Positions 19,736-29,711 of a DNA stretch of 64,000 nucleotides are shown here, in pieces. A program made the translations under genes and the position numbers. The stretch lies in NCBI GenBank assembly GCA_963831005.1, contig CAWHOW010000042.1, positions 175,127 through 239,126 on the forward strand, in the 5' to 3' direction. This stretch comes from CAWHOW01 sp963831005. Its GTDB lineage: Bacteria; Bacteroidota; Bacteroidia; Bacteroidales; CG2-30-32-10. The stretch's first letter is position 1, and each line of letters opens with the position of its first letter. A model generated the notes under the pieces. It saw nothing but the letters and a program-made list of their open reading frames with translations, was not told the origin of the DNA and made no database searches.

Positions 19736-20692
19736 ATGAAAACAAAACATGTATTAACAGTATCAACTACAATCGTTGCTTTTGTAGTAGTTTTTATTTT
19801 AACATCCTGTTCTAAAGACAGAACCGCAGATAAGACGACAACTACATCAACTGCTTATGCCCCACTCGGCAGTTTTTATACTAACAATGCTCCTCCCCAG
19901 CAATCATTTACTATTGACTCAACAGGAGGAGATACTATTACTGCCATGAATGGCACAAAGATTTGGGGTATCCCGAAAAACATTTTCATGTATCAAAGCA
20001 CTCATCAGGATATTATTTATCCTTACACTTTAAAAGTTATTGAAGCTTATGGAATAAAGAACATGATAATGGAACAACTGCCCAATGTTGCGCAGGGCAA
20101 TATTCTTCAGGCAGCAGGGGAATTAAATATACTGGCTTATAAAGATACAAGCGCTCTTGTTTTAAAAGAACATTGCGGGTTACCAATGTGGGCACCTTCC
20201 ACAATAAGTCCTGATAATATCATGAAAGTATATTATGGATTTACAAGCAGCACTACAAACGACTGGAATCTGAATGTAGATGCAACTAACTTTTTATTTC
20301 CAAGCGATCTAGATACTATAACTAAATTAAGCGTTAGTGGCAGCGGATATTTAATGAAAATAGCAAAATTAGGATGGATTGGCATTAACCATACGTTTTC
20401 TTATTCAAGCTCCAGTATGACATTCACAATAAATGGCACAGCAACTAATACCAATTATATTGATGTATATATCATCTTTAAGAACCGTCACTCATTTATG
20501 AAAGTAAGTTCATTAGCTGCCAGCAATCTTCCAACAGGAGATCCTATAACTGTATTTGCAATTGCAAATGACACTGGCGGTCAGATGTATTATTTTGATC
20601 AGGACTTTACAATTTCAAATGGTTTATCAGTTCCTATTACGATGAGCACTACAACACAGGCACAAATACTGACTATGATGGGCGCCTTTTGA
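19736..20692 (+). CDS. Lipoprotein of unknown function
   Basis: 318 residues from ATG 19736. Signal with lipobox TSC-SKD at about residue 25. A Thr/Ser-rich linker follows, then a beta-rich domain with many aromatic residues (PLGSFYTNNAPPQQSF, WGIPKNIFMYQSTHQD). No known motif was found. It is followed by a terminator, so it is a single transcription unit. Confidence 0.7.
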   Translation: MKTKHVLTVSTTIVAFVVVFILTSCSKDRTADKTTTTSTAYAPLGSFYTNNAPPQQSFTIDSTGGDTITAMNGTKIWGIPKNIFMYQSTHQDIIYPYTLKVIEAYGIKNMIMEQLPNVAQGNILQAAGELNILAYKDTSALVLKEHCGLPMWAPSTISPDNIMKVYYGFTSSTTNDWNLNVDATNFLFPSDLDTITKLSVSGSGYLMKIAKLGWIGINHTFSYSSSSMTFTINGTATNTNYIDVYIIFKNRHSFMKVSSLAASNLPTGDPITVFAIANDTGGQMYYFDQDFTISNGLSVPITMSTTTQAQILTMMGAF

Positions 20693-20716
20693 TTTAACCT
20701 CATATTTTGTTTTCAA

Positions 20717-20746
20717 AGCCACTGCGATAAACAGTGGCTTTTTTAT
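20717..20746 (+). terminator. Intrinsic terminator
   Basis: Stem AGCCACTG with CAGTGGCT around a seven-base loop, then TTTTTAT. Confidence 0.88.
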
Positions 20747-20760
20747 TTGATAAGAAATAT

Positions 20761-20768
20761 TAAATTTG
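20761..20768 (+). promoter_or_regulatory. -7 box TAAATTTG for aroB-aroA
   Basis: Matches TAnnTTTG, placed after the terminator and 14 bases before the ATG of aroB. Confidence 0.6.
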
Positions 20769-20782
20769 TTCAATTTTATAAT

Positions 20783-21835
20783 ATGCTAACATCTTTTAAA
20801 CCCGCAATATATTCAGGATTAAATAGCCTTAATGATTTTAAACGATTTATTGCAAATAGCCATTACTCTGCAATAGTAGTTATTGTTGATGAGAACACTC
20901 AAAAACATTGCCTGCCATTAATTAATGATTACATTGGAAATTATACTACAATATGTATTCCAAGTGGAGAAGAAAATAAAACCATAAACACCTGCATTAA
21001 TGTATGGAACCAACTTGCAGAAAAAGCTATCGACAGGAAAGCGCTCATTATAAACCTAGGAGGCGGTGTAATAAATGATATTGGTGGATTTATTGCAGCA
21101 ACATATAAAAGAGGTGTTGATTTTGTTCACATACCCACCACATTGCTATCCATGTGCGATGCAAGTATTGGAGGAAAGACCGGAGTGAACCTTTCTAATT
21201 ATAAAAATACGATTGGAGTATTTAAAAATCCTAAAGCAATTGTAACAAATATTGATTTTTTGAAAACATTACCACAAAGACAATATTTATCAGGGTTTGC
21301 AGAGGTTATTAAACATTCTCTTATCTGGGACTCACGCTTCTTTTCTGAACTATTTAAAAAGACAAATTTAAAAGATGATGCGGATTATATTGTTTCGCGT
21401 TCAATAAAGATAAAAACTAAAATCGCTAACCTAGACCTGCTTGAACAGGGAGTTAGGAAAGGATTAAATTTCGGGCATACATTAGGTCATGCATTTGAAA
21501 CTTTCTTTCTTATTAATTCTCCAAAAAACCCTATCCTGCATGGTGAAGCAGTTGCAGCAGGAATGATTGCTGAATCATGGATATCACATAAAAAAGGATA
21601 TTTAAATGAGAGTGAGTTAAAAATAATTAGCAACTTTATTTTAAAATATTTATCAAGATTAAAGTTCAGCAAAAACAACTTTGATGAAATCATTGGCTAC
21701 ACATTTAAAGATAAGAAGAACGAATATCAGAAAATAAACTTCACACTACTTAATGGCATAGGCCATTTCAGAGTAAATGAAGAAATTAACGAGGAAGATA
21801 TTAATTCAGCGCTAGAATATTATTTATCACTATAA
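20783..21835 (+). CDS. aroB: 3-dehydroquinate synthase
   Basis: 350 residues. The enzyme converts DAHP to 3-dehydroquinate, the second step of the shikimate pathway, in the cytoplasm with NAD and a divalent metal. Family motifs are present: GGGVINDIGGFIAATYKRG, PTTLLSMCDASIGGKTGVN, EVIKHSLIWD, GLNFGHTLGHAFE and HGEAVAAGM, with the metal ligands Glu, His and His among them. The start was chosen at the ATG after the promoter box. The stop codon overlaps the aroA start (TAATG), so the two are translationally coupled. Confidence 0.97.
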   Translation: MLTSFKPAIYSGLNSLNDFKRFIANSHYSAIVVIVDENTQKHCLPLINDYIGNYTTICIPSGEENKTINTCINVWNQLAEKAIDRKALIINLGGGVINDIGGFIAATYKRGVDFVHIPTTLLSMCDASIGGKTGVNLSNYKNTIGVFKNPKAIVTNIDFLKTLPQRQYLSGFAEVIKHSLIWDSRFFSELFKKTNLKDDADYIVSRSIKIKTKIANLDLLEQGVRKGLNFGHTLGHAFETFFLINSPKNPILHGEAVAAGMIAESWISHKKGYLNESELKIISNFILKYLSRLKFSKNNFDEIIGYTFKDKKNEYQKINFTLLNGIGHFRVNEEINEEDINSALEYYLSL

Positions 21836-23064
21836 TGAAAGACATTCTAAATATTTCTTCTCCTTCAGCAAATATCTCCGGAACAATTGAATTACCCGGT
21901 TCAAAAAGCGAAAGCAACCGTGCATTGATAATTGATGCCTTATCAAGAAACTGTTCTATTTTAGGAAATCTTTCTAAATCATCTGATACAAAGCTATTGC
22001 AAAAAGCACTCTTTTCAAAGGAAAAAACAATTGACATAGAGGATGCTGGTACTGCCATGCGATTCCTGACGGCATATTATGTTGCAACACGTCAGAATAG
22101 AATATTAACTGGTACCAAACGAATGCGTGAGCGACCTATTGGTCCATTAGTTGAAGCATTAAATAAAATTGGAGGAAATATTGAATATCTGGAAAACCAA
22201 GGCTTCCCTCCTATTAAAATAAATGGCAAAGAAAATAATTTCAGAAAAAACAAAATCAACATTACTTCAAATATCAGCAGTCAATTTATTTCAGCGTTAT
22301 TAATGATAGCACCGACTTTACCTGAAGGATTGGAAATCGAATTTACTGACAAAGTGATTTCCCGCTCCTATATTGATATGACATTGGCATTAATGAATCA
22401 TTTTGGAGTTAAAACTGAAAAAAACAAAAATAGTATCATTATTAAAAAACAGGAATATCAGCCTGTAACCTATACCATAGAATCTGACTGGAGTTGTGCT
22501 TCATACTGGTATTTAGCTGCTGCTTTTACAAATGAACCAACTATCTTTCTGAAAGGAGTGAAGCGCAAGTCGTTTCAGGGAGATGCCATTATACAGGAGT
22601 GGTTAAAGCCATTTGGCATCATCACTGAATTCAGTGATGCAGGCGCTTTCATAACAAAAACAAATGAAGATAAATCTTCATTACCAGACAACATTGATTT
22701 TATTAACAATCCCGATCTTGCTCAAACCATGATAGTTCTTTGCGCTGTTAAAGGACTGAATTGCAAATTTACAGGAATGGAAAGTTTGCGCATTAAAGAA
22801 ACAGACAGAATACTAGCAATCCAGAATGAATTGAAGAAATTCAACATTCAATTAATTGAAAAAGGAAATGTTTTTTCCTTAAAAGGGACTTTCAATAATA
22901 CTTCTGCAACAATAGAAACTTATAATGATCACAGGATGGCAATGGCTTTTGCGCCACTTGCTTTGTTATGCCCTAAAATTACAATCAAAAATCCAAATTG
23001 TGTAGAAAAATCTTATCCTAACTTTTGGAAAGACCTTGAAACGGCTGGTTTTAATATTGATTAA
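21835..23064 (+). CDS. aroA: 3-phosphoshikimate 1-carboxyvinyltransferase (EPSP synthase)
   Basis: 409 residues. It joins PEP to shikimate 3-phosphate, the sixth shikimate step. Motifs seen: LPGSKSESNRALIIDAL (N-terminal phosphate-binding loop), DAGTAMRFLTAYYV, ERPIGPLVEALNKIGG, SRSYIDMTLALM and LRIKETDRILAI (the KETDR segment binds substrate). Two similar alpha/beta domains are expected. It overlaps aroB by one base. No other aromatic genes are near. Confidence 0.97.
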   Translation: MKDILNISSPSANISGTIELPGSKSESNRALIIDALSRNCSILGNLSKSSDTKLLQKALFSKEKTIDIEDAGTAMRFLTAYYVATRQNRILTGTKRMRERPIGPLVEALNKIGGNIEYLENQGFPPIKINGKENNFRKNKINITSNISSQFISALLMIAPTLPEGLEIEFTDKVISRSYIDMTLALMNHFGVKTEKNKNSIIIKKQEYQPVTYTIESDWSCASYWYLAAAFTNEPTIFLKGVKRKSFQGDAIIQEWLKPFGIITEFSDAGAFITKTNEDKSSLPDNIDFINNPDLAQTMIVLCAVKGLNCKFTGMESLRIKETDRILAIQNELKKFNIQLIEKGNVFSLKGTFNNTSATIETYNDHRMAMAFAPLALLCPKITIKNPNCVEKSYPNFWKDLETAGFNID

Positions 23065-23106
23065 TGATATCAAGACCAAATTTCTTCATATAATCATCAG
23101 ATTAAT

Positions 23107-23114
23107 TACATTTG
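23107..23114 (+). promoter_or_regulatory. -7 box TACATTTG
   Basis: TAnnTTTG match 21 bases before the GTG start of the epimerase gene. Confidence 0.55.
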
Positions 23115-23135
23115 TACAATTTTCATTAATTAATA

Positions 23136-24128
23136 GTGGATTATCCTAAAATAAAAAATTCAAGAGTACTGGTTACGGGAGGTGCAGGCTTTATAGGCTC
23201 TAATCTGTGTGAAGACTTGTTGAAATATTCGAATGAAGTCATCTGCCTTGACAATTTTTCTACAGGACGAAAGGAAAATCTAAAAGAATTTTATGATAAT
23301 AAGAACTTCAAGTTAATTGTTGGTGATATCAGGAATATTGATGATTGCACTAAAGCCGCCGATGGTGTTGATATTATTCTTCAACAAGCAGCTTTAGGTT
23401 CTGTTCCAAGGTCGCTGGATGACCCCGCAACTACCAATTCAGTAAACATTAACGGCTTTTTAAATATCCTTATTACTGCAAGAGATTTAAAAATAAAGCG
23501 GGTAGTATATGCTGCCAGTTCTTCCACTTATGGCGATTCTTCTTCTTTACCTAAAATTGAAGAAATTATAGGAAAACCTCTTTCTCCATATGCTGTTACA
23601 AAATATGTGAATGAATTGTATGCTCATGTTTTTGCATTGAATTACGGCTTGGATATAATTGGTTTAAGATATTTTAATGTTTTCGGCAGAAGACAAGACC
23701 CAAACGGGCCTTATGCTGCTGCTATTCCTAAATTTACTCTCCAACTAATTAATCATGAATCTCCCGTTATTTATGGAGATGGAACAAACTCAAGAGATTT
23801 CACATATATTGATAATATAATTTACATTAATCATCTAGCTGCTGTAACAACAAATGTTTTGGCTAAAGATCAGGTGTTTAATGCTGCTGCAGGCGAAAGA
23901 AATGATTTAAACATGCTCGTCAAATACCTGAAAAGGTTCCTATCAAAATACGATCCTGAAATAAATAATATTCCTATTACATATAAAGAACTCAGGAAAG
24001 GAGATATTCCTCATTCTCATGCTTCTGTTGATAAAGCGAGAAATATTTTAGGATATAATCCTTTGTTCAAACTTGAAAAAGGACTGCAAATAGCTGTTGA
24101 CTGGTATTGGAAGAACTTGAAATATTAA
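23136..24128 (+). CDS. NAD-dependent sugar-nucleotide epimerase (UDP-GlcNAc 4-epimerase type)
   Basis: 330 residues from a GTG start. Extended SDR fold: GGAGFIGSN binds NAD, with the catalytic set AASSSTYGD and YAVTKYVNE (Tyr-x3-Lys). The segment QQAALGSVPRSLDDP is characteristic of WbpP/TviC-like UDP-N-acetylhexosamine 4-epimerases, although the His that usually begins HQAALGS is Gln here. It probably supplies UDP-GalNAc(A) for surface polysaccharide. It is a single gene downstream of aroA with its own promoter box. Confidence 0.88.
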   Translation: MDYPKIKNSRVLVTGGAGFIGSNLCEDLLKYSNEVICLDNFSTGRKENLKEFYDNKNFKLIVGDIRNIDDCTKAADGVDIILQQAALGSVPRSLDDPATTNSVNINGFLNILITARDLKIKRVVYAASSSTYGDSSSLPKIEEIIGKPLSPYAVTKYVNELYAHVFALNYGLDIIGLRYFNVFGRRQDPNGPYAAAIPKFTLQLINHESPVIYGDGTNSRDFTYIDNIIYINHLAAVTTNVLAKDQVFNAAAGERNDLNMLVKYLKRFLSKYDPEINNIPITYKELRKGDIPHSHASVDKARNILGYNPLFKLEKGLQIAVDWYWKNLKY

Positions 24129-24139
24129 CTATTTCTTTG

Positions 24140-24212
<73 letters not shown>

Positions 24213-24326
24213 ATTCCTTTTGCAAATTTATAAAAGATTTATAATAATTCATTAGATTTATTCTTACAGAACATTAATTTCCTTTTCTGGTTATTCTTAT
24301 CTTTGGTTTTAAATTAATCATTTATT

Positions 24327-24716
24327 ATGTTTTGGTATCACGTTCTGGATTACTTCTTCCTTATATTTCATGCCATTCTTACTCTTTTCAATTTAATTGG
24401 ATGGATATGGAAAAAGACAAGGATGGCTAATTTCATTCTTTTAATGCTTACAGGTTTTGCATGGTTTGGATTGGGAATATTTTATGGCATTGGTTATTGT
24501 CCCCTCACTGAATGGCATTGGCAAGTACTTGAAAAGCTTGGACATAATGATATGCCGTATTCATATATTACCTATTTAATTCACCGACTCACAGGAATTG
24601 ATGCCAATCCTCATTATGTAGAAATAGGTACAGTTGTTGGTTTTGTAATTGCAGTTATCATGTCTGTTTATCTGAATTTCTTCAGGAGAAAAGCAAAAGA
24701 AATGAATAAACAGTGA
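24327..24716 (+). CDS. DUF2784 family membrane protein
   Basis: 129 residues with three or four membrane helices. The family signature is visible as FHAILTLFNLIGWIW and the central FGIGYCPLTEWHWQVLEK-like segment (here YGIGYCPLTEWHW). The function of the family is unknown. It lies 54 bases before the M50-like gene on the same strand. Confidence 0.82.
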   Translation: MFWYHVLDYFFLIFHAILTLFNLIGWIWKKTRMANFILLMLTGFAWFGLGIFYGIGYCPLTEWHWQVLEKLGHNDMPYSYITYLIHRLTGIDANPHYVEIGTVVGFVIAVIMSVYLNFFRRKAKEMNKQ

Positions 24717-24730
24717 TAAAAACTTATTCA

Positions 24731-24738
24731 TACTTTTG
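24731..24738 (+). promoter_or_regulatory. -7 box TACTTTTG
   Basis: TAnnTTTG match between DUF2784 and the next gene, 32 bases before its TTG start. Confidence 0.55.
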
Positions 24739-24770
24739 CCAAATCATAAATCTAATATCTATTTGCTGAA

Positions 24771-25430
24771 TTGAACAAAGATTACGTTCTATATGCTCTG
24801 CCTGTTGTGGTTTTCATAATTAACAGGATTCCTTATATAGGAAAATATCTGCGTGTTGTAAATACCCTTGTGCATGAAAGTGGTCATGCAATTGCAGCAT
24901 TGGTTACCAGTGGAGAAGTATATAATGTGGAACTTTTCAGCGATACATCCGGTTCGGCTGTTACAAAGACTAAAGGGAAATTCAGTCAATTCCTTGTTTC
25001 TATCATCGGTTACCCTTTTGGCTCAGCGCTTGCATTTCTGTTGTTCTATATTATCAGCATAGGAGAATACAGAATTGTTCTTTATATCCTGGCTTGCTTC
25101 TCAGTTATGAACCTGATGTTCTATGTAAGGAATATGTATGGTGTTTTCTGGCTAATTACTTTTACCGCTATATTATTTTTAGTGAATTTTTATGCAGGGG
25201 AGTTTTTATTATATATAGTAGTTGTGCTGCTTTCTGGCATTATGCTTTTCGAAGCGCTTTATTCTTCAATAGAATTAGTGATGATTGCAAATAAGAAATC
25301 TAAATCGGCAGGAGATGCTTACAGCCTTGAAAGACTTACTGGTATGCCAACAATGATATGGGCTTTGCTTTTTGTGGCGCAATCAGGATATTTTATTTAC
25401 CTCTGTATTAAACTTTTCTTTAAAATATAA
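24771..25430 (+). CDS. M50-type membrane metalloprotease-like protein
   Basis: 219 residues, five or so membrane spans, TTG start (no other start precedes the first helix, and a promoter box lies upstream). The zinc motif HESGH is in LVHESGHAIAALVTSG, followed by GYPFGSALAFLL, as in the M50B-like family (PF13398 type). The second metal-binding motif of classical site-2 proteases is not obvious, so catalytic activity is uncertain. It may cut membrane proteins or be a structural relative. Confidence 0.78.
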   Translation: MNKDYVLYALPVVVFIINRIPYIGKYLRVVNTLVHESGHAIAALVTSGEVYNVELFSDTSGSAVTKTKGKFSQFLVSIIGYPFGSALAFLLFYIISIGEYRIVLYILACFSVMNLMFYVRNMYGVFWLITFTAILFLVNFYAGEFLLYIVVVLLSGIMLFEALYSSIELVMIANKKSKSAGDAYSLERLTGMPTMIWALLFVAQSGYFIYLCIKLFFKI

Positions 25431-25440
25431 TCTCTGTAGT

Positions 25441-25842
25441 CTGATATATATCGCCACCTACGGGGCTTTATTCTGTTTTTCTCTTTTTTCTACCACTATT
25501 TCGCCTCTAACGAGGCTAAATAGTGATATAAGTTTAGAAGAAAATTAAAGGGAATAAAAAAGTACCGTAGGTACGCATACGCGTAAAGCTAATAATATAT
25601 ATTTTGTTTGAATCGCTTTATAATTCATTGTCCTGGAGTTTTTGATTTGGACTAAAGTCCTTTAATATCAGGGTTCATATTCCACGACCTTTAGGTCGTG
25701 GGCATGAAACACAATGCAGACAAGGGCTTCAGCCCAAATAATTAATCCTTAGCTTTACGCTCATGCGTAGGTACGGGATATTGGTAACACATATATTGAA
25801 AATGATTATTAAAGTGCCGTAGGTACGATATATAGATATGAG
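25441..25842. repeat. Long nested palindromic intergenic block
   Basis: No gene here. Outer arms TATATATCG and CGATATATA mark the two ends. Inside are a core CGCCTCTAACGAGGC-type hairpin shared with the 15.5-kb element, a 22-base inverted pair (25571-25592 with 25749-25770) sharing GCGTAAAGCTAA, and the small perfect palindromes GGACTAAAGTCC, CCACGACC-TT-TAGGTCGTGG-like and GGGC-TTCA-GCCC. The whole block folds as nested hairpins. Confidence 0.7.
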
Positions 25843-25843
25843 A

Positions 25844-27637
25844 TTACATCTTTTCCGGCACTTCTATTCCCAATAATTGCATTGCTGATTTAATCACAAT
25901 AGCAGTAAATTCAGAAAGGACAAGACGGAAGTTTACAAGTTCCTGTTTCTCTTCTTTTAATATTGGTATCTCTTGATAAAAACCATTGTACTCTTTCACT
26001 AATTCATAAATATAATTGGCAATCAATGCAGGGGAATATAAGGTTCCTGCTTCATTCACTATAGCGGGATATTCATAAATAAGCTTTATGATCTCTTTTT
26101 CTTTTGGCATTAGTTCTGCAATATCAATATCGCTGCTGTTCCATGTTAATCCTGATTGTTTTGCTTTGCGAAGAACGGAACATATACGTGCATGTGTGTA
26201 CTGAATAAAAGGTCCGGTGTTGCCATTAAAATCAATGGATTCCTTTGGGTTGAAAAGCATATTCTTCTTCGGGTCCACTTTAAGGATGAAATATTTCAAT
26301 GCTCCAAGCCCTATCATTCTGAATAACTTTGAAGCTTCTTCTGTATCCAAGTTTTCGGTTTTCCCCAGTTCTTCTGTAGTTTGCTTAGCCGTTTCAATCA
26401 TTTCATTTATCAAATCATCAGCATCTACAACAGTTCCTTCGCGTGATTTCATCTTGCCTTCGGGAAGTTCAACCATTCCGTATGAAAGATGATAAATACG
26501 GTCAGACCAATCACGACCAATCTTTTTCAGCACCAGCTTTAACACATCAAAGTGATAATTCTGTTCGTTACCTACAACATAAATAAGCTTCTCTGGCTGG
26601 TGCTCATCATAACGAAGCTGCGCTGTGCCCAAATCCTGTGTCATATAAACAGAAGTACCGTCAGCACGCATCAACAGTTTTTCATCCAATCCTTCATTTG
26701 TCAGATCAGCCCATATTGAGCCATCATCTTTTCTTAAAACCTGATTCTTTTTTAATCCTTCTTCTACAATCTTTTTCCCAAGCAAATAAGTGTTCGATTC
26801 ATACTCTGTTTTATCGAAATCAATGCCAAGCATTTTATACGTTACATCGAACCCTTTGTAAACCCAAGCGTTCATTGTTTTCCAAAGCGCAATGATGTCC
26901 TTATCCCCTTCTTCCCATTTGCGAAGCATTTCCTGCGCTTCAATTATCAGGGGCACTTGTTTGGCTGCATCTTCTTCCGAAATGCCTTTAGCAACAAGGG
27001 CTTTTATCTCTTCCTTATAGTGTTTATCAAACAGCACATAATATTTTCCTACCAGCAGATCACCTTTCAAGCCTGATGATTCAGGTGTTTCACCTTTGCC
27101 CCACTTCTGCCATGCCAGCATGGATTTGCAAATATGAATACCACGATCATTTACCAGTGTGGTTTTTATAACATCATACCCATTGGCTTTCAGTATCTCG
27201 GCAACCGACCACCCAAGAAGGTTATTCCTGATATGCCCCAGATGCAAGGGTTTATTTGTATTAGGAGAGGAATATTCAACTAGAATTTTTTCTGATTTCT
27301 TTTCTTTTGAAAAGCCATAATTGGTTGTATCAGCAATACGAAGGTAATTGCTCCAATAACTATCTTCAATTAAAAGATTCAAAAAGCCTTTAACAACACT
27401 AAAACTTTTTATTTCCTGAATTTCAGACTTAAGGTACTCCCCTATTTCATTAGCTGTCACATCAGGAGATTTCCTTGAAACCTTTGTGAATGGAAAAACC
27501 ACAATAGTTAAATCTCCCGTTTCACGATAAACAGGAATAGTCTTCTGAATGCTTACCTGGTCAATGGCAATTTCAGTTTTATATAGTTTGCATATCGCTT
27601 CAGCCGTTTTTATTGCAATGGTTTTCTCTATCAGCAT
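25844..27637 (-). CDS. argS: Arginyl-tRNA synthetase
   Basis: 597 residues, class I synthetase charging tRNA-Arg. The HIGH-type motif is HLGH in SSPNTNKPLHLGHIRNNLLG. The KMSKS equivalent is KMKSREGT in LPEGKMKSREGTVV. The N-terminal Add1-like domain (residues 1-110) and the C-terminal DALR anticodon-binding domain (from about 480, FIQYTHARICSVLRKAK) are complete. The length is normal. Upstream (to its right) lies a 766-base spacer with a large 21-bp repeat array that may contain or flank its promoter. Confidence 0.97.
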   Translation of the reverse strand: MLIEKTIAIKTAEAICKLYKTEIAIDQVSIQKTIPVYRETGDLTIVVFPFTKVSRKSPDVTANEIGEYLKSEIQEIKSFSVVKGFLNLLIEDSYWSNYLRIADTTNYGFSKEKKSEKILVEYSSPNTNKPLHLGHIRNNLLGWSVAEILKANGYDVIKTTLVNDRGIHICKSMLAWQKWGKGETPESSGLKGDLLVGKYYVLFDKHYKEEIKALVAKGISEEDAAKQVPLIIEAQEMLRKWEEGDKDIIALWKTMNAWVYKGFDVTYKMLGIDFDKTEYESNTYLLGKKIVEEGLKKNQVLRKDDGSIWADLTNEGLDEKLLMRADGTSVYMTQDLGTAQLRYDEHQPEKLIYVVGNEQNYHFDVLKLVLKKIGRDWSDRIYHLSYGMVELPEGKMKSREGTVVDADDLINEMIETAKQTTEELGKTENLDTEEASKLFRMIGLGALKYFILKVDPKKNMLFNPKESIDFNGNTGPFIQYTHARICSVLRKAKQSGLTWNSSDIDIAELMPKEKEIIKLIYEYPAIVNEAGTLYSPALIANYIYELVKEYNGFYQEIPILKEEKQELVNFRLVLSEFTAIVIKSAMQLLGIEVPEKM

Positions 27638-27935
27638 ATCATTATATGTATTTCAGCAAAAATACAATAATTATACTTTAATTTTTTAATGGCAAAACTG
27701 TTTAATGAATTAAAAATAATTATTAACGGCAAAGAGATCAGCATACTGAATAAGGATATGCTGATGAAGATATGTGAGGCGGGGTAAAAGAATTTCAAAT
27801 TCTTTCTTGTTTTTAACATTCTTTCCCATTTCCCGCATCTACATCCCCTATTCCTTCAGAAACTTTAACGATTTTTTTAACAGTCTGCAGTCACCAGTTA
27901 GCAATAGGCCGTATTTATGGAGCAATCGTACTGAA

Positions 27936-28376
27936 AGTAATTCAAATCTGAACGATAGTGATTCAAATCGGAACGATAGTAATTCAAATCGTTACGATAG
28001 TAATTCAAACCGTATCGAAAGTAACTCAAATCGGAACGATAGTAACTCAAATCGTAACGATAGTAATTCAAATCGTAACGATAGTAATTCAAACCGTTAC
28101 GATTCTAATTAGAACAGTATCGATTCCAATTAGAACAGTAACAAAACATTAATGTATTGTAATGAAACAATATGGAATAGGTACAATGTAATAATGAATC
28201 GTAACTATACATTAATGAACTGTTACAATGCAATAATGAATCGTAACTATGCATTAATGAACTGTTACAATGCAATACTGAATCGCACTGATGCATTCAT
28301 GAAATGAAACAATGTAATACTGCAAAGCATCTATGCGATAAGGAATCGTTACGATGCGATAATAAATCGTTACGAT
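27936..28376. repeat. Tandem array of twenty-one 21-bp units
   Basis: Exactly 441 bp = 21 x 21 with no insertion or deletion. The first ten units follow AGTAATTCAAATCGTAACGAT, which contains the dyad ATCGT-A-ACGAT. Later units drift to an alternating pair, about GCAATAATGAATCGTAACTA and GCATTAATGAACTGTTACAA plus one base, and end in units with ATCGTTACGAT again. Stop codons occur in the otherwise open frame, so strict register is not explained by translation. The array sits upstream of argS. The rest of the 766-base spacer holds nothing recognisable. Confidence 0.93.
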
Positions 28377-28403
28377 TTGTATGCTAAAAAGTAAAATATG
28401 GTA

Positions 28404-29567
28404 CTAAACCGCTATGCTAAAAGCAGATTGAGTAGGAAAAGACTTTGAAATACTCAGATTAATAGGAATAACTTCAGTTTTCTGCAATTCAATAGTATAT
28501 TCCTGAATAAGGCTATCCATCACTTCCGAAACATGCCTCATGCTGCTTGCCATATATGCTTTAGCTCCGGCAAAAACAAAGCCTTCATCCATTTTTCCCT
28601 GTGCAGCATTGAACAAAGCCTGTGCTATGCAAAAAGGAGCATCGGTAAAATTGCAGGTAGTAAGGCAATGCCAAGGGCATTTGAATGGTTTTGTCTTACC
28701 GGCCATTATCTGGTCAACAAATTCACTCCTGATAACGCGGCCGGGCAAACCAACAGGGCTGTCGATAATTACAATATCTTCCTTTTTACAGTTGATATAA
28801 CTTTCCTTGAATGCAGGATCGGCATCACATTCGTAAGTAGGCACGAACAATGTGCTAATTTTAACCGCACTGGCTCCTGCCTTCAATATTTCAAGCATAT
28901 CTTTCCCTGAATTTATTCCGCCTCCGGCAATAACAGGAATATCTTTATTGAATTGTTTTTCAAATGGTTGTAAAACACTTACAGTTTCTTCAACCAATGC
29001 AGCTAAGGTAATATCATTACCTGATAAGTCTTTTTTAGAAAAACCTAAATGTCCTCCGGCTAAAGGTCCTTCAACTACCACGCCATCAGGAACAAAACCG
29101 AATTTGTTGGCCCAATACTGGAAAATTATTTTAGCAGCCTTAGCAGATGAAACTTTAGGAACAAGCTTGGTGTTATGGCCTGATAACCCGGCATTGGCAA
29201 TCATGGTAGGTATTTTCATTGGCAGCCCTGCACCCATAAAAATAACATCAATCTTTTCCTGTATTGCGGTAATTATCAGTTCTTCATAATCAGTAAGTGC
29301 CAGCATAATATTAACTCCAATAACGCCATTACTCAGGCTTCTTGCTTTGCGTATCTCTTTTCTTAGCGCCCTAACATTGCATTCGCGGAAGTTTTTTATG
29401 TAATCCGGTTCAGTCATTCCTATGCCTACGGCCGAAATAACGCCTATGCCTCCTTCATTTGCCACGGCAGCAGCCAGTCCCGATAACGAAATTGCTACTC
29501 CCATCCCTCCCTGTACCACAGGAATTCTTGCTGTAAGATTGCCAATTCTTAAATTATCCATTTTCAT
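28404..29567 (-). CDS. Nitronate monooxygenase / FabK-like flavin enzyme
   Basis: 387 residues. TIM-barrel FMN enzyme: PVVQGGMGVAISLSGLAAAV at the N-terminus, GVNIMLAL, EGPLAGGHLGF (with the family His), VIAGGGINSGKDMLEILKAG for FMN phosphate and ISTLFVPTYECDA. A Cys-containing insert (KCPWHCLTTCN, then APFCIAQAL) near residues 300-325 marks a Bacteroidota sub-family. It probably oxidises nitronates or acts on a related substrate. A FabK-type enoyl-ACP reductase role is less likely but not excluded. Confidence 0.85.
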   Translation of the reverse strand: MKMDNLRIGNLTARIPVVQGGMGVAISLSGLAAAVANEGGIGVISAVGIGMTEPDYIKNFRECNVRALRKEIRKARSLSNGVIGVNIMLALTDYEELIITAIQEKIDVIFMGAGLPMKIPTMIANAGLSGHNTKLVPKVSSAKAAKIIFQYWANKFGFVPDGVVVEGPLAGGHLGFSKKDLSGNDITLAALVEETVSVLQPFEKQFNKDIPVIAGGGINSGKDMLEILKAGASAVKISTLFVPTYECDADPAFKESYINCKKEDIVIIDSPVGLPGRVIRSEFVDQIMAGKTKPFKCPWHCLTTCNFTDAPFCIAQALFNAAQGKMDEGFVFAGAKAYMASSMRHVSEVMDSLIQEYTIELQKTEVIPINLSISKSFPTQSAFSIAV

Positions 29568-29711
29568 TTTTATTAAAAAACATACAAAATTACAATGGTA
29601 AAAATCAGGAAAGTGAAAACAGGGATAGAAACGGCTATTAAGGTATAAAAGGTGTGAAAAGGTGCAAAATACTAGCTTTTTAGGTGCGAAATGACTAAGG
29701 AAAAGTCGAAA

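Noticed and set aside
27774..28152. Frames with Ser-Asn-Arg-Asp heptad repeats over the 21-bp array
   Set aside because: The frame stops inside the array while the periodicity continues for another 260 bases, so coding does not explain the repeat.
27936..28376. CRISPR array
   Set aside because: There are no unique spacers between the repeats, units are directly joined, and no cas gene is present.
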